Below are positions 17,296 to 24,913 of a DNA stretch of 41,796 nt, piece after piece. A program made the position numbers and the translations under genes. Below the pieces are notes generated by a model. It was not told the origin of the DNA and made no database searches. It saw nothing but the letters and a program-made list of their open reading frames with translations. The stretch's first letter is position 1. Each line of letters starts with the position of its first letter. This DNA is from Moraxellaceae bacterium (lineage in GTDB: Bacteria > Pseudomonadota > Gammaproteobacteria > Pseudomonadales > Moraxellaceae), in contig DPJB01000027.1 in assembly GCA_003543245.1 (NCBI GenBank), positions 35,573-77,368 of the forward strand, written 5' to 3'.

Positions 17296-18108
17296 ATGCC
17301 TGAGCTCCCCGAAGTTGAAACCACCCGCCGCGGCATTCTGGATGCCGTGCAGAATCATCGCGTGCTTAACGTACAGGTGCATGAGCGACGCCTGCGCTGG
17401 CCTGTACCCGCCGAGCTGGCCCAGATGCAGGGGCAGCGGGTAACGGACATCACCCGCCGGGGAAAATACCTGCTGCTGCACACCGGCGCCGGCACGGCGC
17501 TTGTGCATCTGGGCATGTCCGGCAGCCTGCGCCTGGTGAGCCCGGGAACGCCGCGCAAAACACACGATCACGTCGAGCTCATGCTGGACTCAGGCCTTGT
17601 CCTGCGCCTGCATGACCCGCGCCGTTTTGGCTGCTTTCTCTGGCTGACCACACCACCAGATGAGCATCCCCTGCTGGCCGATCTGGGGCCGGAGCCGCTG
17701 GAGGACGGGTTTGACGGCGGCTGGCTGCACAGGCTTTCGCATGGCCGAAGTGCCCCGGTGAAAAACTTCATCATGGACAGCCATGTGGTGGTAGGTGTTG
17801 GCAACATCTACGCCAATGAGGCGCTGTTCCGTGCCGGCATACACCCGTTACGTGCCGCCGGCCGCATCAGTGCTGCCCGCTATGACAGTCTTGCACAGGC
17901 CATCCGTGACATCCTGACCTATGCCATCGGACGTGGCGGCACCACCTTGCGCGACTTTGTAAACACCCAGGGCGAGCCCGGCTATTTCCAGCTGGAGCTG
18001 GATGCCTACGGGCGTGGCGGAGAGCCCTGCCACCGTTGCCTGCGCCCCATGAAAGAGGTCCGCCTTGGCGGACGCAGCACCGTTTTCTGCACGCAGTGCC
18101 AGCATTAG
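17296..18108 (+). CDS. mutM: Formamidopyrimidine-DNA glycosylase (MutM/Fpg)
   Basis: This 270-residue bifunctional DNA glycosylase/AP lyase removes 8-oxoguanine and formamidopyrimidines. Seen: the catalytic N-terminus MPELPEVETTRRG (Pro2 as Schiff-base nucleophile, Glu3 as acid), the conserved Lys in RRGKYLLL near residue 57, the helix-two-turn-helix region with NFIMDSHVVVGVGNIYANE, and a C-terminal four-Cys zinc finger (CHRCLRP, then CTQC). It lies downstream of rpmG as in E. coli. Confidence 0.97.
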   Translation: MPELPEVETTRRGILDAVQNHRVLNVQVHERRLRWPVPAELAQMQGQRVTDITRRGKYLLLHTGAGTALVHLGMSGSLRLVSPGTPRKTHDHVELMLDSGLVLRLHDPRRFGCFLWLTTPPDEHPLLADLGPEPLEDGFDGGWLHRLSHGRSAPVKNFIMDSHVVVGVGNIYANEALFRAGIHPLRAAGRISAARYDSLAQAIRDILTYAIGRGGTTLRDFVNTQGEPGYFQLELDAYGRGGEPCHRCLRPMKEVRLGGRSTVFCTQCQH

Positions 18109-18268
18109 CCCCTTGTCAGGCTGTGACCGATTTCACCCTCCGCCGGCTTGCATCCCTGCCAGAGAGCGTTTAGAGTCAATAATGTCTGAAGTTTCAGGCC
18201 CTTGTGGCGACTTCCTAATAACAGTATCAAGATGCCCGGCAAGCCAGCTGCCTTTTGAGGGAAATATC

Positions 18269-18625
18269 ATGGTATCCATTCAGCGCCGCCTTACCGCCCT
18301 GTTCATGTCGCTCATGCTGGGCCTGGCGGCCATGCCTGCCTCCGCCGAAGACATGTACGATGACCAGATCAACCAGCGCCCAAGCGGTATGGCCATGTTT
18401 GGTGATGCCGTTCTGGCCCGCCCGCTGCTGCTGGCTGGCACCCTGGTTGGTACCGGGCTGTTTGTGATCACCCTGCCCTTCTCTGCCTTGGGCGGCAATG
18501 TGAAAGAAACCGCCGACACACTCGTGGTGGGCCTGGCAAAATCAACATTTACACGCTGCATGGGCTGCACTGAAACGCAGGACAAGTGGAAGAACGCCCA
18601 AGCAGCCGAGCAAGCACCGCAATAA
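18269..18625 (+). CDS. Small exported or membrane protein of unknown function with a CxxC motif
   Basis: This 118-residue protein starts at the ATG at 18269, with GAGGG 7 bases upstream. It has a signal peptide (LTALFMSLMLGLAAMPASA, cleavage near residue 26) and one further hydrophobic helix at about 50-74 (RPLLLAGTLVGTGLFVITLP). Near the C-terminus it has TRCMGC, two cysteines spaced CxxC (residues 97 and 100), and it ends in a charged tail. It may be an inner-membrane protein with a periplasmic C-terminal disulfide or metal site. I recall similar small proteins next to mutM in Pseudomonas but no established function. It ends at a shared bidirectional terminator. Confidence 0.8.
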   Translation: MVSIQRRLTALFMSLMLGLAAMPASAEDMYDDQINQRPSGMAMFGDAVLARPLLLAGTLVGTGLFVITLPFSALGGNVKETADTLVVGLAKSTFTRCMGCTETQDKWKNAQAAEQAPQ

Positions 18626-18633
18626 TACCTGCC

Positions 18634-18667
18634 CATAAAAAAACCCGCTGCGGCGGGTTTTTTTATG
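18634..18667. terminator. Bidirectional intrinsic terminator between the CxxC protein and the ferredoxin gene
   Basis: A symmetric hairpin has A7 before ACCCGC, loop TGCG, then GCGGGT followed by T7, within flanking CATA/TATG. It overlaps the stop codon of the ferredoxin gene on the minus strand, so that mRNA is terminated immediately after translation ends. Confidence 0.92.
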
Positions 18668-18920
18668 GCTGCTGTCCGGCAGTAAGACGCCGGTACTTTG
18701 CATCCAGTTCGGTGTGGGACTCTTCACAGTCCGCATCCTTTGGAATGCAGTCCACCGGGCACAGGCTTACGCACTGCGGCTCGTCAAAATGACCGACACA
18801 CTCGGTACACCGTAACGGATCAATCACGTAAATCTCGGGCCCGAGCGAAATGGCCTGATTCGGGCAGGCCGGCTCGCACACATCGCAATTGATGCACTCG
18901 TCAGTAATCTTGAGGGCCAC
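18663..18920 (-). CDS. fdx: YfhL-type 2[4Fe-4S] ferredoxin
   Basis: This 85-residue ferredoxin has two cluster-binding sets. The first is CINCDVCEPACP (CxxCxxCxxxCP). The second is CTECVGHFDEPQCVSLCP, in which the spacing between the second and third Cys is widened by an insert, and a C-terminal helix follows. This is the Alvin/YfhL subgroup (Allochromatium vinosum type). It should carry electrons at low potential; the partner is not known. It lies 35 bases downstream of coaD on the same strand, an association also seen in Pseudomonas. Confidence 0.92.
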   Translation of the reverse strand: MALKITDECINCDVCEPACPNQAISLGPEIYVIDPLRCTECVGHFDEPQCVSLCPVDCIPKDADCEESHTELDAKYRRLTAGQQP

Positions 18921-18955
18921 GCAGCAACCTGCTCCCCGCGCAATGCAACGGTCTG

Positions 18956-19441
18956 CTACTTTCCCAGTTTCTGGCGGAAAGCATCAGCCACTTGTGCCGG
19001 CACGAACTTGGTGACATCCCCGCCCAGCACGGCAATCTCGCGCACCAGCGTGGAGGAAATGAAGGAGAGATGTTCGGCTGGCGTAAGGAAGACCGTCTCG
19101 AAGTCGGGCATCAGCTGGCGGTTCATGTTGGCCAGTTGGAACTCGTATTCAAAATCCGACACGGCGCGCAGGCCGCGCAGCACGACGTTGGCATTCTGTT
19201 CCTTGACGAAAAAGGCCAGCAACTTGGAAAAGCCCTGCACCTCTACGTTGGGCAGGTGTGCAAGCACATCACGGGCCAGATCAACACGCTCCTCCAGGGA
19301 GAACATCGGTCCTTTTTTCTGGCTGGCCGCCACGGCCACAATGACATGATCGAACATGCGCGCAGCGCGCTCGATAAGATCCTTGTGGCCATTGGTCATC
19401 GGGTCAAACGAGCCGGGATAGACAACGCGGGTATGGCTCAT
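18956..19441 (-). CDS. coaD: Pantetheine-phosphate adenylyltransferase (CoaD)
   Basis: This enzyme of about 161 residues transfers AMP from ATP to 4'-phosphopantetheine, the penultimate step of coenzyme A synthesis. Seen: VVYPGSFDPMTNGH with the nucleotidyltransferase TxGH site (residues 16-19), LRGLRAVSDFEYEFQLANMN, and the C-terminal ISSTLVREIA signature. I prefer the ATG at 19441 (MSHTRVV); an upstream codon at 19450 adds three residues. With coaBC at 14226 the window holds two steps of the CoA pathway. Confidence 0.96.
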   Translation of the reverse strand: MSHTRVVYPGSFDPMTNGHKDLIERAARMFDHVIVAVAASQKKGPMFSLEERVDLARDVLAHLPNVEVQGFSKLLAFFVKEQNANVVLRGLRAVSDFEYEFQLANMNRQLMPDFETVFLTPAEHLSFISSTLVREIAVLGGDVTKFVPAQVADAFRQKLGK

Positions 19442-19538
19442 GCAGAACATCCGTCAGTAAATCGTAATCTGCACGAAGAATAACGGAATACCGTCCCAGT
19501 CTCCATGACCCGTCAGCACACATCCGGGCGTGATGGCC

Positions 19539-20153
19539 TCAGGGCGTAATGGTCGCCACGGCACGCTTGACCTTGTCTTCACCCCAGCTTTTGGGCTGGG
19601 TCGGTGCGGCACCCGGCACGACCGTGGTGCCCAGCCCCGCCTTGTCGAGTTCGACCGTGCCTTCGGCCGTCTGCACATAGACGCCTTTGCCCTCCAGCAT
19701 GATCACATCCAGACCATTCTCGGTGAGGCCGTAGCCGCCCCAGAAATCCGTGCCGCGCACACCGATGGTGGCCACCTTCGTGCGCACTTCATACCGGTGT
19801 GCGCGTCTGGTGATAAACCCGGTAATGCTGCGGAAGGCACCGCGCGCAAGATCAAACGTTGCCACATTGGGCTTGTCACGATAGATGCGGTATTCGCGGA
19901 TGGTGAATTCACTGTCCTTGCCAACCGTGACGAGAGAACCATCACGCAGACGCAACTCGACAATGCTGGACGGCCCCGTCACAAAACGGTCGCCCATGCA
20001 CACCTTTACACCGATAAAGGGCGTGAACTGGCGCGTCGGGCGCTCGACCCGGACATCACCGACAATACGCACGACATCCCCGACACGACAGGGCGCGGCC
20101 TGGACCAGCGAAGGCACCAGCAACAGCGCAACAATACCCAGCAGACGATTCAC
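19539..20153 (-). CDS. Exported FecR-domain protein
   Basis: The GTG at 20153 is chosen as start because GGAGG lies 5 bases upstream and it opens directly into a signal peptide (VNRLLGIVALLLVPSLVQA, cut before APCRVGD); product about 204 residues. An open frame continues upstream to 20261 but without a ribosome site. The mature protein has a FecR domain: the VGKDSEFTIREYRI strand, the FDLARGAFRSITG motif and the VRTKVATIGVRGTDFW motif, typical of periplasmic FecR-like beta-structures. No ECF sigma factor or TonB receptor gene is near, so this is not a classic FecI-FecR system. Stand-alone FecR-domain proteins of this kind are common and mostly of unknown role. Confidence 0.82.
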   Translation of the reverse strand: MNRLLGIVALLLVPSLVQAAPCRVGDVVRIVGDVRVERPTRQFTPFIGVKVCMGDRFVTGPSSIVELRLRDGSLVTVGKDSEFTIREYRIYRDKPNVATFDLARGAFRSITGFITRRAHRYEVRTKVATIGVRGTDFWGGYGLTENGLDVIMLEGKGVYVQTAEGTVELDKAGLGTTVVPGAAPTQPKSWGEDKVKRAVATITP

Positions 20154-20247
20154 ATAAACCTCCGGCAGCAAATCCCGGCCCATCCTGTGAGCCATCAAGT
20201 CCAACCGGAGACTAGCCGGGTATTGACCAAAATGCAGCCCTACACAC

Positions 20248-21870
20248 TCATATTGCTGCAACCGGCAACGGCTTCAGCTCGGCTGCCAGCATCGTCGCCA
20301 GACGCGCCACCATGCCATAGATGGACAACTGCGGATTGGCGCCGATACTGGTGGGGAACAAGGATCCATCCATCACGGACAACTGCTCCAGATGCAGGAA
20401 GCGCCCGTTGCTGTTGGTGACTGCACGCGCAGGATCTTCCCCCATGGCGCAGCCTCCCATGACATGTGCCGAACCGATACGGGTCTGGAACTTCTCGATG
20501 GGCAAAGTTTTGATGGCTTGCTGGCACTGGGCCCAGCTGGTGAAGTACGGCAGGTTGAGCTGGTTGAGCCGCACCGCTTTTGCACCGGCGGCAAACTGGA
20601 TTTCTGCCATTGCCAGAAAAGCGCGCCGCAAGCCATCACGCAGTGCATCTGTCAGCGGATAGTCTACCGTCGGTGCGCCGTCATCACGCAGGCTGACCGT
20701 ACCGCCCGGACTATCCTCGACAAAGCCGTCGCGGCACAGGGCAATCAGGCCATTGATATGCCCGAGCCCCTGCATTTCCTGCGCCAGGGCAGGACCATGC
20801 CCCCCCAGCAAGCTGGACGCCAGACCGGGCTGCAGCGGAATGGCTTCGATCTTGAAACCCATCGGCCCGGTAGCGCCATCCTTCCACTGGAAGTGATCGG
20901 AATACAGGGACTGCGGTGCACCGTTCCAGGGTTCGATTTTCTCGTCAAAGCGGGCAAACACGGCATTGACCGGATGCAGCATGGTGCGCTTGCCAATGGT
21001 CCGGTAGGGGTCCGGTACATCCGAGCGCAACAGGAGCCCTGGATTGTTGATGCCGCCACCGGCCAGCACCACATGACGGGCGCGCACGGTCAGCGCAACA
21101 CCTGTCGGGGTCACGCCATCCTGCTGCATGCCCAGACACAGCACGCCGGTGGCGCGCTTGCCGTCATGCAGGATTTTTTCGGCACGGGCACGATGATAAA
21201 GACGGGCGCCATTCCTGAGCGCTTCGGGAATGGTGGTGATCAGCATGGATTGCTTGGCATTGGTGGGGCAACCGAGACCGCAATAACCCAGATTCCAGCA
21301 ACCCTCCACATTGCGGGGAATGCCCTGCCAGCTCCAGCCAAGCTTGTCGCACCCGCGACGGATGACGTCATTGTTGGCATTGGCCGGCACCGTCCAGATA
21401 CCAATTTTCAGCCGCTGCTCCATGCGCTCAAACCACGGGGCCATCTGCTCTTTCTGCATACCCTTCACACCATGCACATCCGTCCATTGCGCCAGCGTGA
21501 GAGGTGGTGTGCGAAAGCTCGACGTCCAGTTTACCGTGGTCGACCCGCCGACACTGCGCCCCTGCAGGATCGTGATGCTGCCATCCTTGCTGGCACGGGC
21601 ACCGCCCTCCTGATACAGGTCGCGGTAGGCAGTGCGCTCATCCAGACGGAAATCACGCGAGGTGCGCAGCGGACCTTCCTCGATCAGCACCACATCAAGC
21701 CCGGCCTGAACCAGGATTTCTGCCGCCGTACCTCCACCTGCACCCGTACCGACAATCACCACATCGCAACTGATTGTTTCATCCCTGCGCAACTGCCCGG
21801 CATGTACCGATTTCCAGCCCGCCTCAACACCTTCGGCAAACGCATCCTTGATATCGCGAATCTCGACCAT
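20248..21870 (-). CDS. GMC-family FAD-dependent oxidoreductase (probable alcohol dehydrogenase)
   Basis: This 540-residue flavoprotein starts at the ATG at 21870, with GAGG 8 bases upstream overlapping the stop of the gene before. Seen: the FAD dinucleotide-binding motif VVIVGTGAGGG (about 37-47), a GMC segment GRSVGGSTTVNW, and CGLGCPTNAKQS. The C-terminal GMC domain has AHVMGGCAMG, with the active-site His, and MDGSLFPTSIGANPQLSIYG. No signal peptide is present. By family and context it probably oxidises an alcohol (perhaps long-chain or aromatic) to an aldehyde, passing electrons to a membrane acceptor. It is 10 bases downstream of the Tat-lipoprotein gene, which may be its small subunit. 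Substrate is not known. Confidence 0.88.
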   Translation of the reverse strand: MVEIRDIKDAFAEGVEAGWKSVHAGQLRRDETISCDVVIVGTGAGGGTAAEILVQAGLDVVLIEEGPLRTSRDFRLDERTAYRDLYQEGGARASKDGSITILQGRSVGGSTTVNWTSSFRTPPLTLAQWTDVHGVKGMQKEQMAPWFERMEQRLKIGIWTVPANANNDVIRRGCDKLGWSWQGIPRNVEGCWNLGYCGLGCPTNAKQSMLITTIPEALRNGARLYHRARAEKILHDGKRATGVLCLGMQQDGVTPTGVALTVRARHVVLAGGGINNPGLLLRSDVPDPYRTIGKRTMLHPVNAVFARFDEKIEPWNGAPQSLYSDHFQWKDGATGPMGFKIEAIPLQPGLASSLLGGHGPALAQEMQGLGHINGLIALCRDGFVEDSPGGTVSLRDDGAPTVDYPLTDALRDGLRRAFLAMAEIQFAAGAKAVRLNQLNLPYFTSWAQCQQAIKTLPIEKFQTRIGSAHVMGGCAMGEDPARAVTNSNGRFLHLEQLSVMDGSLFPTSIGANPQLSIYGMVARLATMLAAELKPLPVAAI

Positions 21871-21880
21871 TGTATTGACC

Positions 21881-22435
21881 TCAGCCCACAACACGCGGGG
21901 GAATGTAATTGATGGCGCCCCAGGCGCGCGGCTGCATGTACCAGTTCATTGCAATCATCTGGGTCAGCGCAATATAGCCTGCACGCAAGAGACCGAAGCG
22001 GCTATGGCTCCATGACGCCAGAAAGGCACTGATGTCTGCAGGCGATGCCTCCGCCCAGTCCTTGTCCAGCCCCGCAACGGTGTATCGCGTCGGAGGAAAG
22101 GTCAGCAGGTCAAACAACTGGTTAACCTGCTGCTGCCCGGCACGACTGCTGGCTGCCAGCAGCGAATCGAGCAACTGGATGCTTTCATTCACGACAACCG
22201 TACGTGACTCGTCGGCAGGCAATGCACCTTCAAGCACAACCGGCATGAGGGCACGCAAAACCACCAGGTCTCCTGCACGCAACACCCTCAGGCCGTCTGC
22301 CGGTGGCGCGCTGGCACACCCGGTCAAGGCTGCAGAAAACGAAACCGTCGAAAGAGTCAGCGCGCCCCAGAAACCGGTACGCAGAAAATCACGGCGCCCT
22401 GTGTCTACGGAAAGTGATACAGCAACAGGCTTCAT
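21881..22435 (-). CDS. Tat-exported lipoprotein, likely small subunit of the GMC oxidoreductase
   Basis: This 184-residue protein has a twin-arginine signal (RRDFLRTGFWGALTLS) followed by a lipobox (LTGC, Cys at about 40), so it should cross the membrane folded via Tat and be lipidated. The mature part is alpha-helical with Trp-rich motifs near the end (MNWYMQPRAWGAINYIPPRV). This resembles the Tat-bearing small subunits of gluconate 2-dehydrogenase type (subunit 3) complexes, in which the flavoprotein subunit is carried across as a passenger; that role is inferred from position and layout. GGAG lies 7 bases before the ATG. Confidence 0.75.
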   Translation of the reverse strand: MKPVAVSLSVDTGRRDFLRTGFWGALTLSTVSFSAALTGCASAPPADGLRVLRAGDLVVLRALMPVVLEGALPADESRTVVVNESIQLLDSLLAASSRAGQQQVNQLFDLLTFPPTRYTVAGLDKDWAEASPADISAFLASWSHSRFGLLRAGYIALTQMIAMNWYMQPRAWGAINYIPPRVVG

Positions 22436-22470
22436 GAAACGCTCCAGCCATCAACACAAACTTCATTCAT

Positions 22471-22511
22471 AAAAAAAGGGCTTTCCGGCAGTGAGTGCAC
22501 GGAAAGCCCTT
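22471..22511 (-). terminator. Intrinsic terminator or attenuator between the aldehyde dehydrogenase and lipoprotein genes
   Basis: On the minus strand an AAGGGCTTTCCG / CGGAAAGCCCTT stem is followed by T7, 22 bases after the aldehyde dehydrogenase stop. Only 35 bases separate the T-run from the lipoprotein start codon, so there is little room for a full new promoter and it may act by partial termination inside one operon. Confidence 0.88.
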
Positions 22512-22533
22512 GTGATGCCATCAGGGCTGCAGA

Positions 22534-23976
22534 TTACTTGAGCAGATAATTCTTGATGATCTTGTGAACACTCTTGTTGAACGGCGGAAGCACGTAGCGC
22601 ATTGCATAAAACCTCGGCTTTTCCAGCACGGCCTTGGCATTCGACATTGCCATGAAGCCTTCGCGGCCATGGTATTTGCCCATGCCCGACGCACCAACAC
22701 CACCAAAGGGCAAGTCATCCACACCCACATGGCTCATCACTTCGTTGACGCACATGCCACCGGAGTGGGTATTGGCAGCGACGTAATCGGCACGACCGGA
22801 GTTCCAGTCGAAATAATACAGCGCCAGCGGGCGCGGACGGCTGTTGATGTAACCCAGCGCATCATCCAGCGTGGAGTATTCGGTAATGGCCAGCACCGGT
22901 CCGAAAATTTCGTTCTGCATGATCTGCATGTCCGGCGTAACACCGGTCACCAGTGTTACCGGAATCTTGCGTGTATTCACGAAGGATTCATTGGCCGGAT
23001 TGATCTCGATGATCTTTGCACCCTGTGCACGCGCATCGTCCAGATAGCTCTGTACGCGCTTGTACTGCTTGTCATTGATGACGCTGGTGAAGTCCGGATT
23101 GTTCAGCATGGTCGGGTACATCTTGCTGACCTGCGCAGTGAAGGCGGCGACGAATTCCTGTGTCTTGCCTTTTGGCAGCATCAGATAATCCGGTGCCACA
23201 CAGGTCTGTCCGGCATTCCAGCACTTGCCGAAGGAAATGCGTTCGGCCGCATCCACAATCGGATAGGAATCGTGCACCACCACTGGCGACTTGCCACCCA
23301 GCTCCAGCAGCACGGGCGTCAGGTTCTTGGCAGCTTCGGCCATTACGGTACGACCGACATTGGTCGAGCCGGTGAACGTGATCTGGTCAAACGGCAGCTT
23401 GGGGAATGTTTCGGAAATCTCGCCACGGCCGGTAAATACCGCAACGTGATCCTCGGCAAAGGCTTCGGCCAGCATTTTCTTGACCGTCTCGCCCACGCGC
23501 GGGGTAAAGCCGGACATCTTGATCATCACGCGATTACCTGCAGCAAGGGCGCACATGAGCGGGCCGACTGCCAGGAAAATCGGGTAGTTCCACGGCACGA
23601 TGATGCCCACCACACCCAGCGGCTGATACACCACCTTGGCAGACGCAGGCATCTGGAGTGCGCTGACATGGCGCTTTTCCGGACGCATCCATTTGCGCAG
23701 GTTTTTCTTGTAGTACTTGGCTGCCTCCAGCGAGGTCAGGATCTCGGCAATCTTGGTCTCGTCCTTGGAACGGCTGCCAAAGTCATCATTGGCGGCCTGG
23801 GCCAGTTCGTCGATATATTTCACGAAGACGCGACGGAACTGCTCAAGATGGGCGATGCGCTCATCGGCACTAGGCATCGGACGCTGGCGATATGCCTGCT
23901 TCTGCAACTGGAACACACGATGCAGCTCGGCAATTTCCGGATTGGCAGAAGGCATTTCGACGAGATTGGCAACCAT
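22534..23976 (-). CDS. NAD(P)-dependent aldehyde dehydrogenase, coniferyl aldehyde dehydrogenase type
   Basis: This 480-residue enzyme has all aldehyde dehydrogenase landmarks: Asn130 in VPWNYP, the cofactor-loop FTGSTNVGR, general base Glu225 in LLELGGKSP and catalytic Cys259 in NAGQTCVAPDYLML. The C-terminal part includes EIFGPVLAI and SHVGVDDLPFGGVGASGMG. The shorter length and CVAPDY sequence fit the CalB-like/fatty aldehyde dehydrogenase branch. It should convert an aldehyde to the acid, acting after the GMC enzyme. GAGGAC lies about 7 bases before the ATG. A divergent TetR gene and a palindrome in the promoter indicate repression. Confidence 0.93.
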   Translation of the reverse strand: MVANLVEMPSANPEIAELHRVFQLQKQAYRQRPMPSADERIAHLEQFRRVFVKYIDELAQAANDDFGSRSKDETKIAEILTSLEAAKYYKKNLRKWMRPEKRHVSALQMPASAKVVYQPLGVVGIIVPWNYPIFLAVGPLMCALAAGNRVMIKMSGFTPRVGETVKKMLAEAFAEDHVAVFTGRGEISETFPKLPFDQITFTGSTNVGRTVMAEAAKNLTPVLLELGGKSPVVVHDSYPIVDAAERISFGKCWNAGQTCVAPDYLMLPKGKTQEFVAAFTAQVSKMYPTMLNNPDFTSVINDKQYKRVQSYLDDARAQGAKIIEINPANESFVNTRKIPVTLVTGVTPDMQIMQNEIFGPVLAITEYSTLDDALGYINSRPRPLALYYFDWNSGRADYVAANTHSGGMCVNEVMSHVGVDDLPFGGVGASGMGKYHGREGFMAMSNAKAVLEKPRFYAMRYVLPPFNKSVHKIIKNYLLK

Positions 23977-24028
23977 GGTGAAGTCCTCGGTAAGGCAGAG
24001 CCCGGTCCCGGGCCGTGAATGGGTTACA

Positions 24029-24057
24029 TTTCTAGAGTATTTGCTCTAGACTGTCAA
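24029..24057 (-). promoter_or_regulatory. Sigma70 promoter of the aldehyde dehydrogenase operon
   Basis: On the minus strand TTGACA (24052-24057) is a perfect -35 box, followed by a 17-base spacer and TAGAAA (24029-24034). It is about 50 bases upstream of the aldehyde dehydrogenase start and is overlaid by the palindromic operator. Confidence 0.8.
24031..24050. promoter_or_regulatory. Palindromic operator for the divergent TetR regulator
   Basis: A perfect 7-base inverted repeat TCTAGAG-N6-CTCTAGA lies exactly between the -35 and -10 boxes of the aldehyde dehydrogenase promoter and 46 bases before the tetR-type GTG start. The placement predicts repression of the operon and autoregulation. 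Confidence 0.8.
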
Positions 24058-24096
24058 TCGTGCGTTAGTTTCAGACCCCTCATCAAGGAAGCCGGC

Positions 24097-24768
24097 GTGA
24101 AGACTCGCGACAAGATCCTCATGAAAAGCCAGGACCTGTTCAATGAACGGGGCGAGCGCAATGTGACCACCAACCACATTGCGGCGGCCCTTGGCATCAG
24201 CCCCGGGAACCTCTATTACCACTTTCGCAACAAGGAGGAGATCATCTTTGATCTTTTCCTGCAGTACGAAAGCCGGACACAGTCACTGCTGATGGCGCCG
24301 GCCGACCGCGACCTGACCTATACGGACAAGATCGGCTACTTCGAAGGCATCCTGAACAACATGTGGGAATACCGTTTCCTGCACCGCGACCTGGAGCAGA
24401 TCCTGGATGGCAACCCCGCCCTGCGTGAGCGCTATCGCAACTTTGCGCTGCTGATACTGAATCAGGGACGCCGGATTTACGAACGGCTGGCCGAGTCCGG
24501 CCTCGTGGAAGCGGATGACGATGCCATCGAGGCACTCATCGTAAACATCTGGGTGGTCACGTCAAGCTGGATTTCCTTCCTGCATACCTCTGGTATCTAC
24601 GGCAAAAATGAAGATATAAGCCGCGATCTTCTGAGAAAAGGCATTTACCAGATCGTCATGCTGGAAGCGCCTTACCTGCGTGGAGAGGCCCAGGACAAGC
24701 TACCCGAGATGAAGCACTACTATGGCGGGCCGGCAAATCCTGACCAGTCGTCGCTACGAATGGCATAA
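24097..24768 (+). CDS. TetR-family transcriptional repressor
   Basis: This 223-residue protein starts at a GTG (24097) preceded by AAGGAAG; the open frame upstream to 24019 runs through the operator and promoter and is not needed. The helix-turn-helix is at about residues 25-48 (NVTTNHIAAALGISPGNLYY, then HFRNKEEI). The C-terminal helical domain is of the kind that binds hydrophobic small molecules. It is divergent from the aldehyde dehydrogenase operon with a palindrome between. The likely inducer is an alcohol, aldehyde or fatty acyl compound handled by that operon; this is inference. Confidence 0.92.
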   Translation: MKTRDKILMKSQDLFNERGERNVTTNHIAAALGISPGNLYYHFRNKEEIIFDLFLQYESRTQSLLMAPADRDLTYTDKIGYFEGILNNMWEYRFLHRDLEQILDGNPALRERYRNFALLILNQGRRIYERLAESGLVEADDDAIEALIVNIWVVTSSWISFLHTSGIYGKNEDISRDLLRKGIYQIVMLEAPYLRGEAQDKLPEMKHYYGGPANPDQSSLRMA

Positions 24769-24913
24769 AATAGCCAAATCAACAGCTTGCGAAGGAATCC
24801 AAGAACTCACTTGAGTTTTTGCCAAGCCTGTCATAGTCTCGGGCAAAGAAGTAATTCATTGTCAGTGCCACTACTGATCAGCCCGGCCGGCTGCAACCCA
24901 TGGAAGCTCAACC

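Noticed and set aside
19539..20153. FecI-FecR type iron-signalling system
   Set aside because: Only the FecR-like protein is present; it has an N-terminal signal peptide instead of an anti-sigma domain, and no sigma factor or TonB receptor is near.
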